Below are positions 30,491 through 37,018 of a stretch of DNA of 37,018 nt, in pieces. Source of the stretch: Lysobacterales bacterium (GTDB lineage Bacteria; Pseudomonadota; Gammaproteobacteria; Xanthomonadales; SZUA-38). A program made the position numbers and the translations under genes. Location: positions 1-37,018 of the forward strand of contig JANQOZ010000083.1 of assembly GCA_028285525.1 (NCBI GenBank). Direction: 5' to 3'. Below the pieces are notes generated by a model. It was not told the origin of the DNA and did not search any database. It worked only from the letters and a program-made list of their open reading frames with translations. The first letter of the stretch is position 1. Each line of letters starts with the position of its first letter.

Positions 30491-31464
30491 AGGGCCAGCG
30501 TGGCGTTGCCCTGGTCACGGCGCTGCTGATCGTTTCGCTGGCGTCCATCATCGCCGTGTCCATGGCGCAGCGCATGCAGCTGGACATCCGGCGCACGGGC
30601 AATCTGCTGGCCGTCGAGCGCGGCTACCAGTACGCCCGGGGGCTCGAGCTCTGGGCCATCGAGGCGCTGCGTCTGGACGCTCAAGAGTCCGCCGGGCGTG
30701 ACTCTTACGTCGAACCCTGGGCGAGCGAGCTGCCGGTCATCACGCTGGATGAGGGCCGGCTGACCGGCCGGATGACGGACCTGGATGGCCGCTTCAATCT
30801 GAATAACCTGGTGATTGACGGGGTGCGCCAGTCGGCCCGTATCGCGCAGTTCGAGCGGCTGCTTACCGCGCTTGCGCTGAATCCGGCGATCGCCCGGCGC
30901 TGCGTCGACTGGATCGACGCCGACAGCACCAACGAGCGGGACGGGGCAGAAGACGACAGCTACGGGCGGCGCCAGCCGCCGTATCGCGCCGCCAACGCGC
31001 CGTTTGTGGATCTGTCGGAGCTGCGGCTGATCGACGGCGTCACGCCGCAGGTGTACGACGTGCTCGAACCGCACGTCAGCGTTCTGCCTGCCGGTCCGCG
31101 GGTGACGCCGATCAACGTCAACACCGCCACCGTTCCGGTGCTGATGTCCATCGACCCGCTGATCACTCGCACCGTCGCCGAGGCGCTGAACCAAAACGGG
31201 CGCGCCAACTTTGAGTCCAGCAACGCGTTCCTCAACCACTCGGAGCTGCGGCCGTTCCAGCAAACGATGATCGCGTACTTTCAGCAGCAGCTTTTGACTT
31301 TGGACAGCCAGCACTTTCTGGCCCGGGGCCTGATCGAAATCGACGGACGCACGCGGCGTTTCCAGAGCCTCATCGTTCAGCTCGGCGGCCAGTTTGCGGT
31401 TCGCTGGCGGGCGCCGGACCGCTTTACCCGCGGGTATTCGGTGGCGGTGCAGCAGTCGGGGTAA
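30487..31464 (+). CDS. gspK: Type II secretion pseudopilus tip protein GspK
   Basis: Largest minor pseudopilin, capping the pseudopilus. 325 residues. Leader MKGQR-G, then VALVTALLIVSLASIIAVSMAQRM; position 5 is Thr rather than Glu, the usual GspK exception. The soluble domain has LTGRMTDLDGRFNLNNL, RRCVDWIDADSTNERDGAEDD and VTPINVNTATVPVL. The frame is open upstream to 30220, but that is out-of-frame read-through of gspJ; ATG 30487 overlaps the gspJ stop. Confidence 0.95.
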   Translation: MKGQRGVALVTALLIVSLASIIAVSMAQRMQLDIRRTGNLLAVERGYQYARGLELWAIEALRLDAQESAGRDSYVEPWASELPVITLDEGRLTGRMTDLDGRFNLNNLVIDGVRQSARIAQFERLLTALALNPAIARRCVDWIDADSTNERDGAEDDSYGRRQPPYRAANAPFVDLSELRLIDGVTPQVYDVLEPHVSVLPAGPRVTPINVNTATVPVLMSIDPLITRTVAEALNQNGRANFESSNAFLNHSELRPFQQTMIAYFQQQLLTLDSQHFLARGLIEIDGRTRRFQSLIVQLGGQFAVRWRAPDRFTRGYSVAVQQSG

Positions 31465-31474
31465 ACTTAAGGTC

Positions 31475-31525
31475 ATGCAGATACCTGGCAACGCGGCCGC
31501 CGCGACGGTGACTCTTGGCGGCTGA
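31475..31525 (+). other. Possible 16-codon mini-ORF overlapping the gspL start
   Basis: ATG 31475, preceded by TTAAGGT (SD, 5-nt spacing), opens MQIPGNAAAATVTLGG and stops at TGA 31523-31525. That is 11 nt inside gspL, whose TTG start lacks a clear SD. It may help load ribosomes for gspL, or be chance. No homology known. Confidence 0.25.
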
Positions 31526-32693
31526 TCAGATCATCCTGTCTCTGGCCGGCGGAACGCCGCGCTGGTGGCATCCTCAACGAGGCGCCGGTCAGGGTCCTTT
31601 GAGCGCGCTGCCTGAGCAGGGTCGCGCGTCGCTGCTCGTGCTGGTGCCGGGCAGGGACGTCTCCATCGCGCGCGTTGCGCTGCCTTCGGGAAGCCGTCAG
31701 CGGCTGCGGCAGGCGCTGCCGTTTGCGCTCGAAGAGCAGCTGGTCGAGGACGTTGATCATTACCATTTTGCGCTCGGCTCGAAGCTGGACGACGGCGCGT
31801 GGCTCGCCGCGGCGGTGGCCCGCGATCGAATGGCCAGCTGGATGGACGAGCTGGCTGAGGCCGGCCTCAATCCCGATGCGCTGCTGCCCGAGCCGCTGCT
31901 GCTGCCGCAGCCGGCCGGCGAAGATCAGGCCAATGTGCTGCTCGATGCCGACCGGGCGCTGGTGCGGGTCGGCGCGGCGCAGGCGTTTGAGGCGGACTTG
32001 AGCGATCTCGACGTGCTGCTGTCGCTGCAGGCCAACCTGGCGACGATTCACGTCGCTGATCCCGACGGTCGCTGGTCCAGCCCGGCCAGCCTGTCGCGAA
32101 AGCTGCTCGAACTAGGTCCCTGGCCACAGGACGCCGCCGGCGCCCTCAAGGTGCCGGAGCTCAACCTGCTGCAGGGGCAGTGGCAGGGACGCGGCGACGC
32201 CGCGGCAAAAATCGGCGGGCTCTGGCGCTGGGCGGCGGTGGCGGGAGCCGCCGCCGGCGTGCTGCTGCTGGCCAACCGTTATCTCGAGGTGCGAGCCTTG
32301 TCCGACCAGCTTGAGGTGCTTCAGGGTGTGGCCGGCGAAGTTGCCGGATCTGCGCTGGACCAGGTGACTCCCGGCAGTGACTACCGCTCTCAGCTCAGCG
32401 CCGCGCTGGGGCGTCTGCAGGGTGCGCGTGGTGCTGCCGAGGACGGATTTCTCTATCTGCTCGAAATCGTCGGGCCAGCGCTGGTGGCCGGCGACCGCGT
32501 GCAGCTGGCCTCCATCAACTTTCGGTCTGACGGCATGGTGCTGGATCTGACCGCCGGGTCGCTGGACCAGGTGGAAAACCTGCGGCGGCAGATCAGCGAC
32601 CAGGCGCCGGTGCCCGTGGTGATCGAGTCCAGCGAAACCGTGATCGACGGTACCCGCGTGCGGATGCGTATCGGCGGCGAGCAGCGCCGATGA
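31515..32693 (+). CDS. gspL: Type II secretion inner-membrane platform protein GspL
   Basis: Bitopic platform protein that recruits the GspE ATPase to the membrane. 392 residues from TTG 31515. The cytoplasmic actin-like domain includes VSIARVALPSGSRQRLRQALPFALEEQLVEDVDHYHFALG. A membrane helix is near residues 236-252 (WAAVAGAAAGVLLLANR), then a periplasmic ferredoxin-like domain ending MRIGGEQRR. The start is weak: no good SD precedes the TTG and a mini-ORF overlaps it. Overlaps gspM by 4 nt. Confidence 0.92.
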   Translation: MAADQIILSLAGGTPRWWHPQRGAGQGPLSALPEQGRASLLVLVPGRDVSIARVALPSGSRQRLRQALPFALEEQLVEDVDHYHFALGSKLDDGAWLAAAVARDRMASWMDELAEAGLNPDALLPEPLLLPQPAGEDQANVLLDADRALVRVGAAQAFEADLSDLDVLLSLQANLATIHVADPDGRWSSPASLSRKLLELGPWPQDAAGALKVPELNLLQGQWQGRGDAAAKIGGLWRWAAVAGAAAGVLLLANRYLEVRALSDQLEVLQGVAGEVAGSALDQVTPGSDYRSQLSAALGRLQGARGAAEDGFLYLLEIVGPALVAGDRVQLASINFRSDGMVLDLTAGSLDQVENLRRQISDQAPVPVVIESSETVIDGTRVRMRIGGEQRR

Positions 32694-33157
32694 ATACGCG
32701 CGAGAAAAAGCTGGTCTGGCTGGCGGGCATCATGCTGGTCGTGTTTGTGGTCTGGCTGGCGGCCTGGCGGCCGCTGACCCAGCAGCGCCTGACGCTAAGC
32801 AGCAGCGTGACGCAGCTCAATGACGACCTGCCCTGGATGCGGGCGGCCGCTGCCGAGATTCAGCGGCTGGGTGATGCAGCGCAGCCCGTCAGCCGCGGCG
32901 GGCAGTCGCTGCTGGCGCTGGCCGAGAGTTCCGCCCGAGGCGCTGGCCTTGGCCAATCCTGGCGTCGCGCTGAGCCGGGCGCCGGCGGTGAACTGCGGGT
33001 GTGGCTCGAGAACGCGCCCTTCGACGCCATGCTCCGCTGGCTGATTGTGCTGCAGAAGCGGTACAGCGTATCGGTGGCCGAAGCCAGCATCGACCAGGCC
33101 GGCATTGCCGGCGTGGTCAACGTCCGCCTGCTGCTGGCCGAACCGCTCGGCGAATGA
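32690..33157 (+). CDS. gspM: Type II secretion inner-membrane platform protein GspM
   Basis: Small bitopic GspM partner of GspL. 155 residues. N-terminal helix LVWLAGIMLVVFVVWLAAWRPL, then coiled-coil and ferredoxin-like periplasmic region with WLENAPFDAMLRWLIVLQKRYSVSVAEASI. ATG overlaps the gspL stop; its own stop overlaps gspN (ATGA). Confidence 0.93.
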   Translation: MNTREKKLVWLAGIMLVVFVVWLAAWRPLTQQRLTLSSSVTQLNDDLPWMRAAAAEIQRLGDAAQPVSRGGQSLLALAESSARGAGLGQSWRRAEPGAGGELRVWLENAPFDAMLRWLIVLQKRYSVSVAEASIDQAGIAGVVNVRLLLAEPLGE

Positions 33158-33930
33158 GGCGTCGCTGGTTCGCGGCTGCCGCCGTGGTGGTCGCCCTGCT
33201 TCTTGCGCTGGCAATTCAGCTTCCGGCATCGCTCGCTCCAAAGCTGCTGGCCAGTCAGCTGCCGCCGCTGGCGCTCAGCGGCGTGAGCGGTTCACTCTGG
33301 CGCGGTCAGGCGGTCCAGACGAGCTGGGATCGCTGGTCGGCGGGTACGGTCCGATGGCGCGTGGCGATTCCGCCGCTGCTGCTCCTTAAGACCCGGCTTG
33401 AGCTCGAGCTCGACGGACCACCGCTTCGCGGCCAGCTCGAGCTGCAGCGGAATTTCGACGGCACGCTGCTGATCAACAATGCCCGGATCACGCTGCCGGC
33501 GCTGTGGCTGCAGCAGATTATCAATCAGCCGGCGCTGCGGCTGGCCGGGACGGTCGACCTCATGATCGATCGGGCGACGGTCGACAGCGACGGCTGGCTG
33601 GTGGCGCTTGACGGCAGCGCCCGCTGGCGCGACGCGGTGGTCAGCATCGATCAGCGCAGCGCTCTCGGAGATCTCCTGCTGACCTGGACCACCGACAGTG
33701 CGGGGCGCATCAGCGGTACGCTAGCAGACGAGGGTGGGCCCCTGGCGCTCAATGGGGAAGTCTCGATCGCGAACCGGTCCTACCGCGTCCGGGCGCTGGC
33801 GTCAGCGCGCAGCGGCGACGTGGCGCTGCGCCGGGCGCTGAGCCACCTGGGCCGCGCCGAGCCGTCGGGTGACGTCCGGCTGGAGATTTTCGGTCCGCTG
33901 GTGCCGCTCAAGACCAACCCGGAAACCTGA
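33154..33930 (+). CDS. gspN: Type II secretion protein GspN
   Basis: Accessory inner-membrane or periplasmic T2SS protein, found in Xanthomonas and some others and often dispensable. 258 residues. One N-terminal membrane helix (RWFAAAAVVVALLLALAIQLPASL), then LALSGVSGSLWRGQA, a GspN hallmark, and a beta-rich domain ending GDVRLEIFGPLVPLKTNPET. The frame is open upstream to 33001 within gspM, but ATG 33154 overlaps the gspM stop and gives the normal size. Confidence 0.92.
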   Translation: MRRRWFAAAAVVVALLLALAIQLPASLAPKLLASQLPPLALSGVSGSLWRGQAVQTSWDRWSAGTVRWRVAIPPLLLLKTRLELELDGPPLRGQLELQRNFDGTLLINNARITLPALWLQQIINQPALRLAGTVDLMIDRATVDSDGWLVALDGSARWRDAVVSIDQRSALGDLLLTWTTDSAGRISGTLADEGGPLALNGEVSIANRSYRVRALASARSGDVALRRALSHLGRAEPSGDVRLEIFGPLVPLKTNPET

Positions 33931-33995
33931 ACCAACAAACTGAACCAGAAAATTGAGATCGACCGGGGATCCGGCAAAAACAAGGAAACGCATCT

Positions 33996-34775
33996 ATGAG
34001 TGTTGAGGACCCCCGGCTGGAGTGTGCGCTGCGCGCCGCGGCTGCCGCCGAAACGATCATCCGCGACAGCTATCGCCGCGGACTCGCGGTGCGCCATAAG
34101 GCCGATCAGAGCCCGGTGACCGAAGCGGATGTCGCCTGCGAGAAGGCGATCTACTCGATCATTGCCGAAGCGTTCCCGGACCATGGTTTTTTCGGCGAAG
34201 AGACCGGTCGGCGCGGTAACCAGGGCAGCAGCAGCCTGTGGCTGATCGACCCGATCGACGGCACCAAGAGCTTCGTTCGCGGCTATCCCTTTCTCTCAAC
34301 CCAGATCGCGCTGGCGGAAAATGATCAGCTCGTTGTCGGGGTCTCCAACGCGCCGCTGTTCGGAGAGCGCGCGTGGGCGGTGGCCGGTCGGGGTGCATGG
34401 CTGAACGACGAACCGCTCGGGGTCAGCACCGTCGATCAGCTCAGTCGGGCGACCGTCTCCACCGGCAACCTGAAGACGCTGGCCGCCAGCGCCGCCTGGC
34501 CGGCGCTGGCGACGCTGATCGGCAAGACCGACCGGATCCGGGGCTACGGGGACTTTTACCATTACCACCTGCTCGCCGCCGGGCGCATCGACGTGGTGGT
34601 GGAGTCGGACGTGAACATTCTGGATATCGCGGCGCTGAAGGTGGTGGTCGAGGCCGCCGGCGGAACCATGACCGAGCTTAGCGGCGGACCGATCACCGTC
34701 GATTCCACCACGGTGCTCGCCACCAACGGGCTGCTTCACGAGGAAGTTTGCCGGCTGCTCGCCTTCTCAGGCTGA
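33996..34775 (+). CDS. Inositol-monophosphatase-family phosphatase, histidinol-phosphatase-like
   Basis: Mg2+-dependent phosphatase of the IMPase/FIG superfamily, 259 residues. Metal-binding motifs: GEE (E68/E69), LIDPIDGTKSF (D85, D88, T90), and NILDIAALKVVVEAAGG (D210; the usual WD is LD). The DGTKSFVRGYPFLSTQIAL pattern resembles HisN-type histidinol-phosphate phosphatases more than SuhB. No his genes are nearby, so the substrate is uncertain. The start ATG has AAGGA 9-10 nt upstream. It follows gspN after 65 bp, so it may be read from the gsp operon or have its own promoter. Confidence 0.88.
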   Translation: MSVEDPRLECALRAAAAAETIIRDSYRRGLAVRHKADQSPVTEADVACEKAIYSIIAEAFPDHGFFGEETGRRGNQGSSSLWLIDPIDGTKSFVRGYPFLSTQIALAENDQLVVGVSNAPLFGERAWAVAGRGAWLNDEPLGVSTVDQLSRATVSTGNLKTLAASAAWPALATLIGKTDRIRGYGDFYHYHLLAAGRIDVVVESDVNILDIAALKVVVEAAGGTMTELSGGPITVDSTTVLATNGLLHEEVCRLLAFSG

Positions 34776-34796
34776 AGCAGTCAAACAGGACACTAG

Positions 34797-35537
34797 CTAG
34801 CGCGAGGGCAGCGCCACCCGTGGCCGCGGCGGGCCGAACCGATCAAGCAGCGGATTAAAGACGGTATCGGCCAGCGCATTCATGCCGTCCAAATGCCGCT
34901 CTGTGTCCGCCTGAATCTGATCGACGCCACCGACCGCTGCGTGCTTGAGCTCCGCCTGGTAGGACGGCAGATGCAGCCAGCGGTGGATCAGGGCGCGATC
35001 CATTTCCAGATGAAACTGGAAGCCATAGGCGTTGCCGTAGCGAAAGGCCTGGTTGGGGCAATTGGGGGTACTGGCCAGATGGACCGCGTCTCTGGGCAGG
35101 TCAAAGCCATGGCCGTGCCACTGAAAGATCGGCGAGGTTTGGGCCAGCGATCCGAGCACCGGGTCCTTCTCCGTCTCGTTCGTCGGCGACAGCGGGTACC
35201 AGCCGATCTCGGGCTGCGGCAGCGGGCCCACGTCGGCGCCCAGCACGTGCGCCAGCAGCTGAGCACCCAGACAGATGCCCAGCACCGGCAGGTCTGCGTC
35301 GAGCGCCCGGCTGATGGCGGTGATCTCGGTCTCGAGATGGGGCAGGCGGTGTCGATCGGACACCATCATGGGGCCGCCCAGGACGATGAGCCCGTCGTAG
35401 CGGGTCACGTCGATGGTAGCGGTCGGGTCCCGCTCGAAGTTCACAAAGCGGATGCGGTGCCCTCGGGCCCGGATCAGCGCGTCCAGTGTTCCCAGCGGCT
35501 CCGCGGCCACGTGCTGGAAAACCACAATTCTTGCCAT
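34797..35537 (-). CDS. Class I glutamine amidotransferase (GMP-synthase-like GATase)
   Basis: Free-standing class I glutamine amidotransferase domain, 246 residues. Catalytic triad: C89 in LPVLGICLGAQLLAHVLG, and H176 and E178 in YGFQFHLEMD. DGLIVLGGPMMVSD is the usual oxyanion-region motif. No synthase domain is attached. Such stand-alone proteins act on gamma-glutamyl compounds or unknown substrates, and the context (between a phosphatase and a hydrolase) does not tell which. Converges with the upstream phosphatase gene across 21 bp. Confidence 0.9.
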   Translation of the reverse strand: MARIVVFQHVAAEPLGTLDALIRARGHRIRFVNFERDPTATIDVTRYDGLIVLGGPMMVSDRHRLPHLETEITAISRALDADLPVLGICLGAQLLAHVLGADVGPLPQPEIGWYPLSPTNETEKDPVLGSLAQTSPIFQWHGHGFDLPRDAVHLASTPNCPNQAFRYGNAYGFQFHLEMDRALIHRWLHLPSYQAELKHAAVGGVDQIQADTERHLDGMNALADTVFNPLLDRFGPPRPRVALPSR

Positions 35538-35655
35538 GGTCTTATCGAAGGCGGTGAGCAGGCCCTATCAACGCATGCCGGGCAGCGGGAAGCAAGACCC
35601 GGTCGCTCTGATTGTCTCTCTGGCCTTATCCCCGGTTGGGCGATCGGATGGCTGC

Positions 35656-36474
35656 TCAGGCCGCCTTTTGTTGCCGGCTGGCGCCGCCGCGGGCCAGCGC
35701 TTCTCGGATATGTCGCCAGATTGTGGGGTTGAAGCCCATCCCGAGGTGAGAACCCGATACCTCAATGTGCCGGACGTCGAGACTCGTTCGATCCTGCGCG
35801 GCGCCCCAGCCGACGATGGCGTCGCTCCGGCTGACAATTGCCGTGATCGGGACCGAAATGGGCGTTGCCTCGCGCTTGGCGGTCTCGCGCTCGATCCAGT
35901 CCAGATTGATCTTGCGCTGGCGAAACCAGTCAGCGGCGGCGGTGTATTTCGGCCCACCAATCGTCGGTGAACCCATGGTGATCACCTGGTCGATCAGCTC
36001 CGGGAAGTCCCTGGCGACCTCCCGGGCCATGAAGCCGCCCAGGCTCCAGCCGATGAGGGTGACCGGGCGGCCAAACTCCCGCTGATGTTCGACCACCCGC
36101 TCAACCAGCCGGTCGATCACGTACGGCACGCCGGCTTCGCGGCGATAGGGTTCGAGCGTGGGCATGTCCCACCGCGCCGAAACGTCGGACTGCTGATGAT
36201 CCACATCGAGCCCGCCGAGGTTTCTGCCCAGCCCCCAGCCGACGGCGGAATAGCCGAGGCGGTTCAGGAAATACCTGAGAGGCCGGGTATAGCTGTCGCC
36301 GGAGCCGAAGCCCGGGATTACCATGATCGGCTGACCGACCTCACCCTTTGGCGCGCTCAGGCGCGCTCCTGCAAGGACCGGCACCATGCGAAGTACGTCC
36401 AGCGCCGCGCGCGACTCGAGCAGAAGCTGGGGTTTGGTCGGCGGCAAAAGGGCCTCGGGCCGGTTGGTTGCCAT
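35656..36474 (-). CDS. Alpha/beta-fold hydrolase
   Basis: Cytoplasmic alpha/beta hydrolase, 272 residues, with no signal peptide. PIMVIPGFGSGDSYTRPLRYFLNRLGY gives the oxyanion region, and the nucleophile elbow is LIGWSLGGFMA (S144). Candidate acid and base are D218 (SRSDAIVGW) and H243 (SGSHLGMGFNP). The GFGSG...YFLNRLGY pattern resembles lipase/acetyltransferase-like hydrolases of the PGAP1/LipA type. Substrate unknown. Divergent from the MarR gene across a 49-bp region with two operator-like repeats, suggesting the regulator controls it. Confidence 0.87.
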   Translation of the reverse strand: MATNRPEALLPPTKPQLLLESRAALDVLRMVPVLAGARLSAPKGEVGQPIMVIPGFGSGDSYTRPLRYFLNRLGYSAVGWGLGRNLGGLDVDHQQSDVSARWDMPTLEPYRREAGVPYVIDRLVERVVEHQREFGRPVTLIGWSLGGFMAREVARDFPELIDQVITMGSPTIGGPKYTAAADWFRQRKINLDWIERETAKREATPISVPITAIVSRSDAIVGWGAAQDRTSLDVRHIEVSGSHLGMGFNPTIWRHIREALARGGASRQQKAA

Positions 36475-36493
36475 GGGAAATACCTGCTACAGT

Positions 36494-36529
36494 TTGTTCA
36501 GACACGAACAATATAGTTCAGACATGAAC
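36494..36529. promoter_or_regulatory. Two tandem GTTC-N6-GAAC operator-like sites
   Basis: GTTCAGACACGAAC (36496-36509) and GTTCAGACATGAAC (36516-36529) are 13/14 identical, each an inverted repeat with GTTC/GAAC arms, centres 20 bp apart (two helical turns). The first extends to TTGTTC/GAACAA (36494-36511). The second covers the MarR start ATG (36524-36526). The A/T-rich AATATA between them could be part of a promoter. This looks like a MarR-type autoregulatory operator controlling both divergent genes. Confidence 0.7.
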
Positions 36530-36994
36530 GAATTACAACCCGAGAGGGTGCGCGATGATTTTGCTGCCTGGCTGAGCGTGGTGAAGACCTACGCGCTGTG
36601 TGAGAAAGCGCTGGCGCGGTCGCTCGCGCCGCTGCATCTTTCCGTGCCAAAAAACGACGTGCTGATGAACATCGCCCGTCGCCCGGGTCTGACCCAGCAG
36701 CAGCTCGCGGACCGGCTCCTGGTCGCCCGCAGCAACGTGAGCATGCTCCTGCGCGATCTCGAGCGCGACGGTCTGGTCAGCCGCCGGCCCTGCGCCACCG
36801 ACGGCAGGGTGAAGGAGCTGTTTCTCACGGACGAGGGCGAAGCGCTCGTCGCCCGCAGCCGCCCGCTGCAGCAGGCGGTGGTCAGCCACATGCTCGGCGT
36901 CTGCAGCCCGGCAGAAATCCAGCAGATGTCCGAGGTGATGGGCCGAGTCGCGCAGAGCCTTAGGGAGCTTCTTGAGGACCAGTCCGCGGCCTGA
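36524..36994 (+). CDS. MarR-family transcriptional regulator
   Basis: 156-residue dimeric winged-helix DNA-binding regulator. LHLSVPKNDVLMNIARRPGLTQQQLADRLLVARSNVSMLLRDLERDGLVSRR is the helix-turn-helix, with DGRVKELFLTDEGEAL as the wing. Helical dimerisation ends are present. The frame continues upstream to 36386, inside the hydrolase gene, but ATG 36524 gives normal size. It lies inside the second operator-like repeat, with no clear SD, suggesting a very short or leaderless mRNA. Likely controls itself and the divergent hydrolase. Ligand unknown. Confidence 0.9.
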   Translation: MNELQPERVRDDFAAWLSVVKTYALCEKALARSLAPLHLSVPKNDVLMNIARRPGLTQQQLADRLLVARSNVSMLLRDLERDGLVSRRPCATDGRVKELFLTDEGEALVARSRPLQQAVVSHMLGVCSPAEIQQMSEVMGRVAQSLRELLEDQSAA

Positions 36995-37018
36995 ACCGGG
37001 TAGAATCCGCCGCCATGG
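36995..37018 (+). other. Possible start of a next rightward gene
   Basis: After the MarR stop the window holds TAGAAT (37001-37006, a -10-like hexamer) and an ATG at 37015-37017 cut by the window end. Too little to identify. Confidence 0.2.

Noticed and set aside
30334-31491. 385-residue minus-strand frame opposite gspK
   Set aside because: Antisense shadow of gspJ/gspK, no domain pattern.
34893-35732. 279-residue plus-strand frame opposite the amidotransferase
   Set aside because: Covers a gene with an intact Cys-His-Glu triad on the other strand; no motifs of its own.

Overview
This is a high-GC, gene-dense gammaproteobacterial chromosome segment. The gene order proC-yggS / pilT-pilU and pyrC'-pyrB-pyrR-yqgF-yqgE-tonB-gshB / pilG-H-I-J-K-chpA-B-C matches what I recall of the Pseudomonas aeruginosa PA0392-PA0415 neighbourhood. 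Protein details (TonB, gspN, very long ChpA) and the adjacent gspG-N block suggest a Xanthomonadales/Chromatiales-like lineage rather than Pseudomonas itself. That placement is inference from gene content, not a search result.

Layout. 12-3249 (leftward): moaB, a DUF4426 protein, a YggT membrane protein, proC and yggS, closely packed with several overlaps and many TTG/GTG starts. 3352-5542 (rightward): the twitching retraction ATPases pilT and pilU. They are followed by a hairpin and a compact repeat element (28-bp tandem repeat, 60-bp perfect palindrome, 14-bp tandem repeat) that runs into the 3' end of a HAD phosphatase gene. 6450-7328: a YghU-type glutathione transferase. 7333-12977 (leftward): gshB, a TonB-family protein, yqgE, yqgF, pyrR, pyrB and a catalytically degenerate dihydroorotase, read as one operon. 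13299-27754 (rightward): the complete Pil-Chp chemosensory operon (pilG, pilH, pilI, pilJ, pilK, chpA, chpB, chpC) with a hotdog thioesterase coupled to its end. 27756-28484 (leftward): rsmE. 28545-33930 (rightward): type II secretion genes gspG to gspN, without gspC/D/E/F. 33996-36994: an inositol-monophosphatase-family enzyme, a class I glutamine amidotransferase, an alpha/beta hydrolase, and a MarR regulator divergent from the hydrolase with a doubled operator-like repeat between them.

Functionally the window joins type IV pilus retraction (PilT/PilU) to its chemosensory control system. PilJ is the receptor, PilI and ChpC the CheW adaptors, ChpA the hybrid kinase, PilK and ChpB the methylation enzymes, PilG and PilH the response regulators. 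Next to it lies the related pseudopilin machinery of type II secretion. The housekeeping genes (pyrimidine, proline, glutathione, rRNA methylation) are unremarkable in content.

No rRNA, tRNA, transposase, prophage or CRISPR array was seen. I found no convincing wholly new system. The points most worth a second look are the repeat element after pilU, the AETE/AE repeat tract and extreme acidic linkers of ChpA, the degenerate receiver of ChpB, the double inverted repeat at the MarR promoter, and SD-led mini-ORFs overlapping the starts of pilT, pilJ and gspL.
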